Source: Monodelphis domestica
Lineage: Eukaryota; Chordata; Mammalia; Didelphimorphia; Didelphidae
DNA length: 64,000 nucleotides
Direction of reading: 5' to 3'
Assembly (NCBI RefSeq): GCF_027887165.1
Contig: NC_077228.1
Location: forward strand, 422,237,207 to 422,301,206
The notes below the pieces were generated by a model. The model had not been told where the DNA came from and did not search any database. It was given only the letters and a program-made list of their open reading frames with translations. This document shows, piece after piece, positions 34,513 to 47,255 of this stretch (within the stretch, counting starts at the first letter, position 1; each line of letters starts with the position of its first letter). The translations under genes were made by a program, and so were the position numbers.

Positions 34513-35780
34513 CTATCTCTCAATAAATTATTGACAATAATAATTATTATTAATCAGATAAGTTTGAAGAAGAAAAAAGTAACCTAAAAATAGATTCTAG
34601 TGAGTCAAAAGAATGCAATTTATAATACAGTATACAAAGAAGGCAGATGATTTCAAATCATGATGATATCTATATTTTCTATTTTGCAATCCCCCCCCCC
34701 AAAAAAAACACACACAACAAACCACTGTAAACACTACTTAATTCCAACCTCTTTAGATCTTAATGAATTCAATGACTATTCTGCTATTTCCAAATAATGG
34801 CCGGTGTTTTATGGATTCATAAATAAAACTTTAATTATATGACTATTGCAATTATATAGATGGAAGAAATTAAATTTTTATTTTAAGTGGTAACTAAAAG
34901 ATTTACAATGTTAAAAGATGGGTAGTATTAAAGGAAACTCTTCCAAAATTTCATACCAATCTAAAAAAAAAGTACTGCATACTATCCTAAAAGCAATTCA
35001 GAATTTTTTTCTCTTCCTATTTAATTCTGATTCTAGTTAATTGAGGCTAATAGGGATAGTGACTAAGATATGTGTACTAAAATGTCAATCAAAAACTTTA
35101 GTAGATAGATGGTTAGAAAAGAAATTTGGCACTAGGGGACGCTAAAACATTATTTAACTACTTACTGGAAGCAATTGTCCTTAGTAAATATTTTCAGCAT
35201 TGCTCATTTGCTACCTAATCCCTCAAAAAAACCAATTTATATAAAAACTTCATGTATAACTTTATAGGATTTCTATATTGTTGATATATGAAACTATTGG
35301 ATTTCTTCATCTAATATATACATATATCAAAAGTCTAGATTAAAAAAAAGTCTATGTGAAGTCAAGTTAAATGAAGGAGGAGATATCAAGTGATTAGAAA
35401 AATGATGTGCTGCTCAAGACCATCTGTGCTGATAAGCTTTGGTGTTTTTAATTTTATTTGGTGGTTCATTTTCTCATTACCTCAGACTTCCTGATAGGAA
35501 CCCTGTGATATTTCACCTTTGTGAAATGATGGAATATTTTCAAATATGAGCAGGCAAAGAATATATACATTATCTTCTTAATGATGAGTTCTGGCCATGC
35601 TAAATTTGCAAAACATTACCTTCCTGGTCCACTGGTACTGGAAATATTAAGGCTAGACACACTGGTTTGTCACTCTCATTATTGGGAATCCAAGTATAAA
35701 ATGGCAATAGTCTATCAAACAAAGGTGACGTCTTTATTACTTGATTTGTTCTGTGGTCTTACCTAGTTTAAAGGCTATTC
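34513..35780. other. Unassigned AT-rich DNA
   Basis: No gene. A C10/A8 junction lies near 34691-34709. Confidence 0.5.
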
Positions 35781-35784
35781 ACTG

Positions 35785-35986
35785 AGATAGCGAGGTGGCT
35801 CAGTGGATCGACAGCCAGGCTTAAAGATGGGAGGTCCTAGGTTCAGACCTGGCCTCAGACATGTTCTAGCTACGTAACTCTGGAAAAGTCACTAAACCCC
35901 AGTTGGCTAACCTTTACCACTCCTCTGTCTTGGGGCCAATATAGTATTGATTCTAAAACAGAAGATAAGGGTTCAAGAAAAAAAAG
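35785..35986 (+). mobile_element. Marsupial SINE
   Basis: Head GAGATAGCGAGGTGGCTCAGTGGATCG, core 'GGTTCAGACCTGGCCTCAGACATG', tail AGAAGATAAGGGTTCAAG and A-run; full length, moderately diverged. Confidence 0.9.
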
Positions 35987-36094
35987 GCTCTTCACTGCCT
36001 GAAAATCATAGAATCATAGTATTTGAAAACTAGAAAAGTCTTCACAGACCATCTCGTCCAACCTTAAAGAAATTCAATAAATCTTCCTTAAATG

Positions 36095-37225
36095 ACCATA
36101 CAGATTTTGCTCAAAGACTTCCAGGTATAAAGAATTAGGAATGTGCTGATTAATGTTTAATAATTGGCTCTTTGGGGAGCAGGGAGTATAAATGCCCACT
36201 TTTAAGTTTAATCAGAGTTACTAACATTTCTTCATCATTTTCTGAAGTTAGAACAAATAAAAAATAATAAAGCAAGCCCTAATTTGTAACATTTGCTGAT
36301 TTTGAAAGTATACATGCTAACCCAGTAGAATTGCTTCTCAGCCCTGGGAGCGGGGAGGGAAAAAGGGATGGAGAGAAAACGAATCCTGAAATCATGGAAA
36401 AATATTTTAAAAATAAAGAAAAGAAAAAAAGAAAGTAAAAATTTAACAAGCCAATATGGACCATCTCCAGTTCAACCCTGGAAAAGGAAATCCACCACCT
36501 ATCTAGTTAGCCCTTGACTGAGGAACATTTTTTAAATAATAAGGCTTAGTGAAAAGAATAGATATTTTATGATTAAGAGTTCCTAAAAGTATTTTCACTT
36601 AAATAAACCTGACCACACCAATCCATAGCCATCACTAACTACAAATGAACATGCTGAAAATAAATTGAAATGAAGGAATATCTAGACATAGAAAAGCCTG
36701 ATCCATGCTCCTTTTTGTTGTTGTTGTTGTTGTTGTTGTTGTTGAAACATTAAAAACGTTTCTCCAATCACTCATTCATGTACTCTTTTATTCTGGAATG
36801 TAAATAGAAAAATAGGACCAAGAGGAATATTATATTTCTTTAAAAGTTGGCTTAATCATGCCATATGAACTTCTTGGTCACCTGAGTATAAAACAAATGC
36901 TCTCTGATGCTTCACTGGTGGACCACAATGGGCAGCTTGGAAAAGGGAACTTAATTTAGCTGATTGAATCAATGCAGGCTATCCATTTTTGGTGCATATC
37001 CTTGTAGAATATCATGTTGTTGTTTTTTTTTTTACAACTAATTAGAACTCACTTTATTAATAGACTTACAAGTGTCTCATTTCACTCCAGAACTGAATAT
37101 AAATTACCAGAGGACAAGACTACATCAGGCCCACTTGAGAACATCAGAAAATAGCCAACAAAAAACTCATGGTAGTAGGTATATATTTATAACATATATA
37201 CGTGTATGTATGTATTTATGTATAC
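36095..37225. other. Unassigned DNA with a (TTG)n microsatellite
   Basis: No gene recognised. The (TTG)n tract is about 10 units at 36715-36743. A GTGTATGTATG-type run lies near 37201-37222. Confidence 0.5.
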
Positions 37226-37229
37226 ACAC

Positions 37230-38200
37230 AAATTATAAGGAGCAAATGCCGGGAGCTAGAGATTCTAATGGAAGGAAACAAATTTGATCTTATTGGCATA
37301 ATTGAAACTAAGTGGGATAGGAACCATGAGTGCTATATGGCATGTATTATTCATAAGGAACAGAATTAATTAAAGGAGACACTAAGTTGCTAGTAGCTAT
37401 ATATTTTAATAAATTATATTCATTGGAGGGAATATAGAGACCAGAGATAAAGGGAAGAGAACATATTACTTACCAAGGACCCCCTATGTGCCAGGCACTA
37501 TACTCAGTGCTTTATAAATATTATCACATTTAATTCTTGCAGACATGGCAGATAGAGTTGAGAAAGGATCAATGGAAGGTAAAAAAAAAGTAAGTAGTGT
37601 TATTGTGGGAATATATTACATCTGAACAGGAGAAAATAATCAAGAAATTTAGGAATCATGGAAAGCCAGAGCCTTGATAGAGTTTTGAGGGATGGGGATG
37701 GGACTTTATTTATCAATACATCTCCTGGAGTAGTGTCTGCCAAAAGCAGAAAAGCAAATATGTTCTTGATTTGCTCTAATGATAATTTCATACTCAAAAG
37801 ATGAAGGAATATCAAAAGGAACCTTTATTTTCCACATAATTCCTCTCAATAAAGAGAAATTGGCTGCTAAACTAAAAATGATGGTAAGTTTGGAAGGAAG
37901 TATATAATTATATGATTTGCCATTCAGAAAGAGAGGTCACCCTTGTCTGAAATTCACCTAGATTTTTGAAAAATAGATTTCAAAGAATTCAAGGGAACAT
38001 TATATACGATACCCTGGACTAAAATAAAAAATAAGGATAAATAAAAATTCTACAAGGAAAATTATCTGAGGCAAAATGGGGAAAGTCTTAAGAATTAAAT
38101 TGTGAAGACGAAATGGAAACATTTGGGAAGCACTCAAACTTTGAACATATTATGGAGATACATATATCTTGAGGAAGTCTTTGAGTATCAAAGTAGTCTC
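37230..38200 (+). mobile_element. CR1/L3-type LINE, endonuclease-side ORF2 relic
   Basis: Around 37273-37340 the plus strand reads FDLIGIIETKWDRNHECYM, the pattern of the second endonuclease block (…GITETWWD…) in CR1/L3 ORF2. Later sequence is consistent with a decayed continuation. A MIR-like piece ('GTGCCAGGCACTATACTCAGTGCTTTATAAATATTATC') sits at 37488-37530. Confidence 0.5.
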
Positions 38201-38770
38201 ATAATCTCAAAGTATTTAAAACAATTGATATTTCTCAAATCAAGACAAATCAATTGTTAAAATGTAGAACCCTTACAATATTGTCTTAGCAGGTGAAGGG
38301 GCACAGGAAGATGAAATTTAAATGCAGGGGAAACTAAGCTGGAAAAAAAACCCTGCATAGCTATTGATATGTCAGGGTATTTATTTAGAGTGGTTTTATT
38401 TTGAGTTAATAACAGAAACAATAAAAAAATATGTATTCTCTTACAAGAGAATGACTGAAGGAAAGAAAAACCCAATGATTGTAATAGTAAATGCAAATGG
38501 GCTAAACTACAATAAAATGGAAAAAAATCTAGATTAAAAAAATGGCTCAACAACATTCTATTTGCTAGTTATATTTTAAATGAAACTATATCTTACAAAA
38601 GGTGAAATCAAGTCAGAAAGGATTGAAAAAAATAAACAAGGACTTCTTTTGAATTACCAGAAATGTTCTATAAAAGTGAGATAATTTATAGGATATATAT
38701 GTTTAATTCTTTAGTAGAATAACAACAACAACAACAACAAAACCCTCAGATAAGCAGAAAAACATAATTA
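38200..38770. other. Unassigned AT-rich DNA
   Basis: No gene. An (AAC)n run of about 6 units lies at 38721-38741. Confidence 0.45.
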
Positions 38771-38911
38771 AAAAGAGGCAGCACATTATGGTAGATAAAG
38801 CACTGACTTGGGATTCAGGAAGACATAGGTTTAATTCCATCTCATAGATTTACTAGTTTTATGACCCAGGGCAATTCATGTAACTTCTCTGTGCCTCAGT
38901 CTCCTTATTTC

Positions 38912-41290
38912 TTTTCTTTTCTTTTTTTTAAAGTCAATTTAGAACATTATTCCTTGGTTACAAGAATCATATTCTTTCCCTCCCTTCCCTCCCCCTCCCC
39001 CTTCCCATAGATGATGCACAATTCCACTGGGTATTACATGTGTCCTTGATCAAAACCTATTTCCATGTTGTTGGTGTTTGCATTAGGATGTTTATTTAGA
39101 ATCTACATCCCCAACCATATCCCCCTGGATCCATGTGATCAAGCAGCTGTTTTTCTTCAGTGTTTCTACTTCCACAGTTTTTCCTCTGAATGTGGATAGT
39201 GTTCTTTCTCATAGATCCCTCCAAGTTGTTCACAATTATTGCATTGCCATGAATGGAGAAGTCCATTACATTCGATTGTGCCACAGTGTATCAGTCTCTG
39301 TGTACAATGTTCTCTTGGTTCTGCTCCTTTCACTATGCATCAGTTCCTGGAGGTCATTCCAGTTCACATGGAATTCCTCCAGTTTATTATTCCTTTGAAC
39401 ACAATAGTATTCCATCACCCACATATACCACAATTTGTTCAGCCATTCCCCAATTGAAGGGCATCCCCTCATTTTCTAATTTTTTGCCACCACAAAGAGA
39501 ACAGCTATGAATATTCTTGTACAAGTCTTTTTCCTTATCTATTTGGGATACAAACCCAGCAGTGCTATGGCTAGATCAAAGGGCAGATGGTCTTTTAGCG
39601 CCCTTTGGGTATAATTCTGTAATATTTAAAATTGTTGTGGTTGTAAACTGTGGCAGTTAATAGTTGAAGACATAAACTGTATTTTAAGGTCATAAACTAT
39701 AATAATTAAAAGAGTTAAAATGGTTGAAGATATAAATTGTGATAGATATAAGAGAGGGTGAGTAAATTTGACTGCAGAAAATATGTTTCACTACAGTGCC
39801 TTGGTTTTTAAATCGCCAGGGAATATATTCCCAAATTATGAATATGCCCAAGTCAACTGGGTTTTATAGAGAATTTAATTAATAATACAATGAGTAATCA
39901 AAGAAAGAGAGAGAGAAAAAGGTATAAATATGAAGGGCCTTAAGCCAACATGGCCTAGACCTGAGTCTTAAGAGAGAGAATCAGTCAGTTTTTTATCACT
40001 CACCGCAAGGTTTGTCTTAAGCAAGGATGTCTGGGGAACAGAATCTCCCCAGAGGGAGTTCCAGCCAGAGTCAGCCTCCCAAGGGACTTCTCAAGAGATC
40101 TTCAAAGGGCCTCCTCCAAAAGGATCTATCTCCAAGGATCTAAGGCTCTCCAAGGATTCAAGGATCTCCAAGCCTCTCTTGCTCAAGAGATTCCTTTTCT
40201 TATATAGGGTTTTTTTTCCTATGTCACCTCCTCTAAGTTCTTCCATCCACCAATCACCGTAGATGTTTTCTAAAAGACAGCCCATCTGAATTCCAGCTAA
40301 GTCGAATAATCCCCTCAGTAAGTCTGAACCAGAGAAAACACTGCTGTGTCGACTAATCCCATCAAGAGAAAACCTGCCTGACCTTTATAGGTACCTAGCA
40401 TCCCATTGTATCAATTCTAAAAACAGGCATGGCTCAAAGAACTCCTTGCCTTATTATAAGCATGGGTCCAAGTACCTTCATTGTTTAGCAAGGAGTTTTC
40501 TCCCCTAAAACAGTCTTAAGTACGGGTGGAGTAGAGGTCCTCCCATTTCTGATCCTGGCGAGTTCTCATATCAAAATGGGGAATGTTTCCAGTAGGGAAT
40601 TTGTTCCAATGGAGGATTCCTCAATGTGGAAATTTTTAACATTCACAAGTCTGAGAAATTTCAAGATTTACAATTCCAAATTGCCCTCCATAATGGTTGG
40701 ATCAATTCACAAGTCCACCAGCAATGCATTAATGCCCCAACTTTGCCACATCCCCTCCAGCATTCATTAATTTCCCTTGCTTTCGTTAGCCAATCTGCTA
40801 GATGTGAAGTGATACCTCAGAATTGTTTTGATTTGCATCTCTCTGATTATAAGAGATTTAGAACACTTTTTCATGTGCTTATTAACAATATTGATTTCTT
40901 TTACTGAAAATTGCCTATTCATGTCCCTTGCCCATTTATCAATTGGAGAATAGTTTGATTTTTGTACAATTGATTTGGTTCTTTATAAATATGATTAAAT
41001 AGACCTTTGTCAGAGGTTTTTGTTATGAATATTGTTTCCCAATTTGTTGCTTCCCTTCTAATTTTGGTTGCATTGGTTTTGTTTGTACAAAAACTATTTA
41101 ATTTGATGTAGTCAAAATTATTTATTTTACATTTTGTGATTTTTTTCTAGCTCTTGTTTGGTTTTAAAATCTTTCCTTTCCCAAACATCTGACAAGTATA
41201 CTATTTATTCTGTGTTCACCTAATTTATTTATAATTTCCTTCTTTATATTCAAGTCATTCACCCATTTTGAGTTTATCTTGGCGGAGGGT
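38912..41290 (-). mobile_element. 5'-truncated L1 inside a SINE, itself carrying a solo LTR
   Basis: Antisense L1: T-rich tail at 38912-38931, 3'UTR at 38932-39617, then after the LTR the remaining 3'UTR and ORF2 end to 41290. The target duplication is CAGTCTCCTTATTTC (38897-38911) and CAGTCTCCTCATTTC (41291-41305), one difference in 15. L1 DNA proper is about 1.3 kb. Minus-strand frames here are short and 3'UTR-derived. Confidence 0.93.
39618..40672 (-). mobile_element. Solo LTR inserted in the L1, 4-bp target duplication
   Basis: 1055 bp, TG at left and CA at right, minus orientation. Flanking ATTC at 39614-39617 and 40673-40676; removing the insert restores the L1 reading GTATAATTCCAAATTGCCC. 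Its right end and several blocks (CAGACTTGTGAATGTT on the minus strand; ATTGTATCAATTCTAAAAA) relate it to family 1. It is a fossil. Confidence 0.93.
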
Positions 41291-41375
41291 CAGTCTCCTC
41301 ATTTCTAAAATCGGAGGATAATCTTGATTGCCTCTAAGGTCTTTTTTGAGCTATAAAGTCTATGATCTAAAAAAT

Positions 41376-42180
41376 AATAAGTGGGAAATTATAATACTCC
41401 AGTATTAAAATGATAAATTCAATAAAAGAAAGATAATAGAGACATTATGAAACTTGAATAATAGTCAAATTAGATTTAATAGGCATATGAAGATACTTTA
41501 ATAAAAAATAAAGACTGTATATATTTATTCAGCATACATGAGAAGTACTAAAGAAATCATTACACCTTAAGTCACAGAGAAGACAGATATATGGGAAACA
41601 AAAATTTTGTACGTTATATTTATAGATCATAATGAAATTAAATGATTTAATAATGACAATTAATAAAATGTACAGGTCTACTTGGAAACTAAAACAATTA
41701 TTTGTTAAATAATGACTAAGTCAAAGGGAAAATTATAAAAAATAATATTTTATATAAAATATAATGGAAATGCATGCACTACATATCAAATCTATAGGAT
41801 ATAGCCAAAATAATAGAGAAGCAAATTTGTAGCTTATGGCTAGGCTTATAATTTAAATGTATATACTCACAATTTTTTTGAGAACAATTTTGGAGAAATT
41901 ATTTTTATCGAACATTTTTCTTTTTGTGATGGTGAATTCTGATGGCAGTTCTTTTGCCTTCATTCCTTATCTATCTTTTTGCACTTGAAATAGAAAAGTT
42001 AATCTGTGTGACTATTTCTTGTTGCTGTAACTAATGTACTATGGATTGAGACTAGAGGGGTTCTAATAGTATGGGGACATTTGAGGGTACCTAGTTACAA
42101 TGGAGATAGAAGGTACCACTTCAGAGAAAGAGAGAGATGCTGCTACAGATAGAGGGATGCTGCCACAGGGGAATGCTCTG
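41376..42180. other. Unassigned AT-rich DNA
   Basis: No gene or recognisable repeat. Confidence 0.45.
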
Positions 42181-42184
42181 GGGT

Positions 42185-42852
42185 TTGCCTACTGATCTTT
42201 AGTGATGACTAATAGATCAATATTTTCCTAACCTCCTCCTATCCTCTTCCTCCCTCACTCCCTCCCTTAACCACCTACTTCTTGAAGCCTTTGGCTTCCT
42301 CCCTCCCCCCTGAGTGGACTATAAAATACTCTTGTTTTCTTTCTCAGGTAAGGGGTTTATTGGGAAACAACAGAATGGGAAACTGAGGTAAGAGGGATGA
42401 GGTTTTCCCTAATATATAATGAGGGATAAGAGGAATTTGGGAAATCAGTCCGGTCACAGATGTGACTCCAAGACAGTCAGAAAGGACAACTGTTTAAAAT
42501 CTTCTTTTCTTCTTAACAAAGCCACCAAGGTCTCTCAGCCTAATTTCAGAAGCCCCCCTCAAGGGTCCTTCAGTCTAGGACAGAAACTAAATAATAGTTC
42601 TCAGCTTCTTCCCTCTTCAGTTAGGTTTGCCTCCTTTCTTGGTCAGAAAATCCCAGAGAGCCAAAGTCTCCTGGTCGGTCAAACCCCAGAGAGAGAGACA
42701 AAAACAGATCATCCCCCTAGCCAGCTCAACTGCCTCCTCCTGGGAACATTCCATTTGGAACCTTCTCCTTGATTTTGCAGATCAGGTCCCCAGCTTGTTT
42801 CTTGCATGCTTGGCTTGCAAGTCCTCTCTCTCTCCATGCCTCTACCACACAT
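42185..42852 (-). mobile_element. Probable solo LTR (family 4)
   Basis: On the minus strand it begins near TGTGGTAGAGGC, and GTTTCCCAATAAACCCCTTACC at about 42347-42368 looks like an LTR polyadenylation region. CT-rich U5-like sequence follows at lower coordinates. Borders and family are uncertain; no internal retroviral sequence adjoins. It is a fossil. Confidence 0.5.
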
Positions 42853-44255
42853 TTTAATGAGACTTTTTGCCATAGGTTAGCAATATGAATGACAGAAAAC
42901 ATTTTTGACTTTAAAATTTCAGGCATTTGTTTTGTGATTGTTTTTGGCTCAAGAAATGATTTTATCTTCCAATTCTAGAAAATACTTTTTTTAATTTTTC
43001 TTTTCTCTTTATCAGAAGCAGCTTCTCTTTAAGAGGTACAGATAGTTTTGTTTATTTCTGGTTGTGATCTGTAGGGTAATTATTTTTATTTTTTGAGAAG
43101 TAATGAGCTTACTCAGTTTGACTTGACTTTATCTTAACTTGAGGCTAGAAGGAAAATATTGTTAGGCAAGTTGCCAAGTTTATTGATATGTTGTCTCTTG
43201 AAAGTATGAATACTACTGTATGTATAAATAATTATTTCATATTGCTACACAAAAAGTAATAGGTATTGTTTTTCTGATTCAACTTCATGTCTTTTGCTGT
43301 GTTATTATATTGTTTAAGCACAGAATATTAATCTACTAGACCATGTACTAGAACCTATACTGTTGCACATTTATGTTTTGCATTAATATTTGTCTATTAA
43401 TGTGGGCACCTGTAGAACAATTTCTAGAAGAGATGAGAACAAAGGCAGTTGAGAGGTTCTATCTAACCTTTGCAGTTGAAAAACTCAAGGTCCCTTAAAA
43501 TTGGGAGTAGAATCAGGCCTTAAGAATGAGGTCCTTTTAAGGGTATTGGGCAGAGTAAAGGGATTTGAAAAATGTACACTTAAGGCCACTGTTAGGTGAA
43601 GTAAACAAACTCTGGGAATTTTTGTAGGCATGTCTGAGGATTTTGGCCATCAGAGATGTCTGAGGAATTGAAATTCCTTGAAATTTTATACTACTCTAAC
43701 CTCTGAGGAGCACGAATTGCTTAAAGACGTAATCTAATCAAAAGAGACATTCTGGCATAGAATCAGAATGCCATGAAGAACAATTTCTCTTCATCCACAA
43801 GTAAAGCTGAGGCTACATGAACTGGTATTAGTGGTAGACCCCAGATCGGCATTTTCTCTGTATAGATGAGCAATACTGGGAGACATTGGTTGAACAGGCA
43901 AGGATCAGCTTGAAACGTTGGAAGGGTACTGAACTAAACAAAATGATGAGACTGACAGAGATCGGGAGGAGGTCCCAGCCACAGGAGCAGGGAATATAAC
44001 CTCACTGATATATGACCAGATGTCATATGGCATGAATGTATACAAATTTTGCTGCTAGACGAATAGGGCAGATCAGAAGAGGCTTGCACTAATTTTGTCT
44101 CTAATACTAGAAAAGCTTATTGAATGCCTTGTCAGAGTAGAGCAATGTGAACAGAGATGGATTCTAATAGGCACTGTGGATGATACTGAGAATGCAGGTA
44201 AAATTGAGCCAGGACTTTGTATATGACACTCCTGTATCAGCTGGATTAGATCTAT
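42853..44255. other. Unassigned intergenic DNA
   Basis: No gene or clear repeat recognised. Confidence 0.45.
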
Positions 44256-44261
44256 GTTTTT

Positions 44262-44502
44262 GTTTAGTTGTTTTTTAGTCACCTCTGACTTGTTTGGAGT
44301 TTTCTTGGCAAAGATACTAACGAGGTTTGCCAGTTCCTTCTCCAGCTCATTTTACAGATGAGGAAACTGAGGCAAACAGGGTGAAGTGACTTGCTGGAGA
44401 TCACACAGCTAGTAAGTGTCTGAGACCAGATTTGAACTCAGGAAGAGAAGTTTTCTTGACTTCAAACCCACCACACTGTCCATTGTACCACTTAGATGCC
44501 CC
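44262..44502 (-). mobile_element. tRNA-derived SINE, second family
   Basis: Antisense copy: 'CTTGGCAAAGATACTAACGAGGTTTGCCAGTTCCTTCTCCAGCTCATTTTACAGATGAGGAAACTGAGGCAAACAGG' through to 'ACCACTTAGATGCCCC'. Full length. Confidence 0.9.
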
Positions 44503-45720
44503 ATTACAGCTATGCAGCCAGAGAAGCTGTAACTTACAGTGTCTGAGGTGAGACAGGAACTCCTCATAGGAAAGGCTCAGCTTCAGCACACCCCAAGGCT
44601 TCTCAGCAGTATAAACAAGCCAAGAGAACCACTGGCTATAGGCACAGACCTGGAGAGAATCAGGGGAGAGGTAAAGCAGTTCATACTCCTATTCTCCTTG
44701 GAGATGCAGAGGAGCAAGTGAATAGAGAACATGAAAACCTTCTCCCTGGAAATCATCAGAGTAATAGACTCATATTTGTTATAATTAAGGATCCTATACT
44801 CATGCTTATATGGCATGTACTAGCAAAAAGAATGCATCTTTGTCATGTAAAAGCTAAAATCTTTTCTGATCCAGCTTCAGAAAAGCAGGGCAAAGCCAGG
44901 GGAAGAGATCCCCTTTGGCTTTGAGGATAGTCATGCTGACATTCGTAATCAATTCTGTTTGTGGCTATTCTATGTGGATTGAAAGACTCACATGTAGAGG
45001 AGATGGTAAAAAATGGCCTGCAGTGCTGTTTTGGACAGTAGATCTGAAGTTACCATCATTTTCTAGTATTGTTAGGACAGAGATTGAAATAAGTATCTTT
45101 AAAGTCTTTGACTTGGCTTGTACTTGATTTGAGTGATAAAGACTGGTTAGTTTGTGGGTTGGCAGATGGTAGATTGTTTTCCTTTGTACTCAAGGAGGAT
45201 CAAATTTACATCAGAGTGATGCATTTTGACTTGCATACAAATTGAACTGAGGCAGAGATACACGAACCTGTCAGCTTTACTCTTCCAGAGTCATCAAAGT
45301 CCAGTGGTAAGACAAAAGTCAAGATGATTGATGATGGCTTGGGATGTGGTGGCTAAGCTTGACTTCTTCTGTGTTTGAACAGGCTCTAAGTGCTCCACAG
45401 TGCCTACTTCCACCACCTTTATGAGGCCATGGGAACAAATAGTTCTCATCTGTCCCCTCCTCCAAAAGAAATCTTCCTCTGCATGAGGTAGACATCCCTC
45501 TAACTCGCCAATGGGTCTGGGATCTATCAGGTACCCTCAACCTACTTTGATTCTCTCTTCCAAGACAATTCATTAGATTGTGGCCACTGGGCATGTTATA
45601 GATTTTTGGAAACACGGGTGAGAGCCAGGTGGCAAGTGGATACTGAAGATGGAAAGCAGCTCTGACATGGGCTCAGCAAGCTCTCACACCAAAAGTACCA
45701 TTATTCCCTGAAAAGCCCTG
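44503..45720. other. Unassigned intergenic DNA
   Basis: Several small frames on both strands (up to 98 codons at 45319-45615 minus) but none with a recognisable motif. No repeat family recognised. Confidence 0.45.
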
Positions 45721-45723
45721 GAC

Positions 45724-45955
45724 ACAGCAGATAGGTGGCATAGTGGGAAAACACTGGGCTTGCAATCAGTAAGATGAGTTCAGATCCAGATCCAGACACT
45801 TAATAACTAAGCTATGTGTCCCTGGGCAAGTCACTTAACCCCATTTGCCACAGTACCTCATCTGTAAAATGAGCTGGAGAAAAATGGCAAACTAGTATTT
45901 CTGCCAAGAAAATCCCCAGTGTGATCACAAAGAGTCAGGCACAACTGAACAAGTA
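45724..45955 (+). mobile_element. tRNA-derived SINE, second family
   Basis: 'GATAGGTGGCATAGTGGGAAAACACTGGGCTTGCAATCAG', 'TGTCCCTGGGCAAGTCACTTAACCCCATTTGCC', tail 'AGAGTCAGGCACAACTGAACAAG'. Full length. Confidence 0.9.
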
Positions 45956-45959
45956 ATTA

Positions 45960-47040
45960 AGACTATTCATACCTGGGATACTTTGAGGACAGCTTAAAAT
46001 TCTCAAAGAAGTTGTTTGTGTCCATAGAAAAGAAGACACTGTGGCTCTCTGGCACTGATATGTCTGGATCCTCCAATGCTCACTAGAGCATTAGCATGGA
46101 TTGGAACTAATTCCAATTTTTTCAGAATTGTAGTAGGATATTTATAAGTAGCAAGAAGAGAGAATTCTTCTGAGAAACCTTGGTAATTGTGACAGAAGTT
46201 AGTTGATTCATGGAAAATCTATAAAAGATTGCTTACCACCTCAGTGGAGGCCCGTGGTGGAGATGGGGAAGGAGGGAGAGAATTTGAGATTCAAAAGTCT
46301 TTGAAAAATGTTGCAAACTGATTTTATGTGCAATTGGGGGAAAATAAAATAAAAATATAACCCAAACTTTTTCTCTGATTAGATTCACTTCATAGCCATT
46401 GATGATGATAGGGTTCTGAGGATTCAAGTGTATCATCTCCCTACATTAAACAGTAAACATTTATCAGTTTAAAAAAGAGAAGTTAGCTGACTAATGGAAA
46501 ATTGGGCCATATAAAATTATTGAGACTGGGCAACTTGTCTGTTGACACTATAGCCCCACAGAATGGAAGGGGGCCCTGTCAGAATTGTTCAGTACAATTT
46601 ATTGCCTTTAAGAGGATTAATGGGAAGGCTGAGAAAAAAAGAGATTGTCTACCAGTTGTACAAGAACTTTTTGATCCAGGTACAGACACAGAAAGTGATG
46701 TATCTAGTGAGGAAGACTATTTTGTTAGAGGGCAGAAGATATTATCTCAGTAGAAACTCCTTTCCTACCCAAAACTGCTAAAGAGATTCCTAGAATACAA
46801 ATTAAACTAATAAGGCATGAAATATCAATAACTTACCTGCCCCTATTGCCAGCCCAGGTGTAGATAAACAAGACTATAAGGATCCTGAGAAGAGAACAAG
46901 ATCCATGAGATCAGTCACTAGACTAAATTTTGATGTTACTTATAAACCTGAAGATAGTTACACATATATCTAGTCAACAATATTAAAGATTGCCCATGAG
47001 AAATTTGCTTTGTGTGTATCTGCATTTATTTCTGTACATG
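45960..47040. other. Unassigned DNA with one acidic open frame
   Basis: The frame at 46502-46753 (plus, 83 codons) includes an acidic patch, DPGTDTESDVSSEEDYF, and a basic KAEKKR stretch. I do not recognise the protein. It could be a remnant of a mobile element's coding region or chance; no promoter or splice context supports a gene. Confidence 0.35.
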
Positions 47041-47255
47041 TGAATTACATGTTTGAGTATACTATTTCTTATTTTACTATAAAGTTCATTTGATGATGTT
47101 TTTCTTATGTTCTTCCTATAGCAAGGTCTGTTTTGCCTTGATCATCTTAGGAGATAAACTTAATAGTAGTATTAACTGGATCAAAAGTTATACACAGTTC
47201 CAAAACCCTTTGAGTATAATTTCAGCTTTCTCTCCAAAATGATTGGATCAGTTCT

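Larger units (their letters stand above)
38773..41375 (+). mobile_element. MIR/SINE copy split by an L1
   Basis: The left part (38773-38911) has 'GGCAGCACATTATGGTAGATAAAGCACTGACTTGGGATTCAGG' and ends 'CTCAGTCTCCTTATTTC'. The right part (41291-41375) starts 'CAGTCTCCTCATTTCTAAAATCGGAGGATAATC' and ends 'TCTATGATCTAA'. Together they form one SINE with the L1 at 38912-41290 inside it. Confidence 0.85.

Noticed and set aside
39096-39510. Several overlapping 60-90 codon frames on both strands
   Set aside because: They lie in the L1 3'UTR, which is non-coding.
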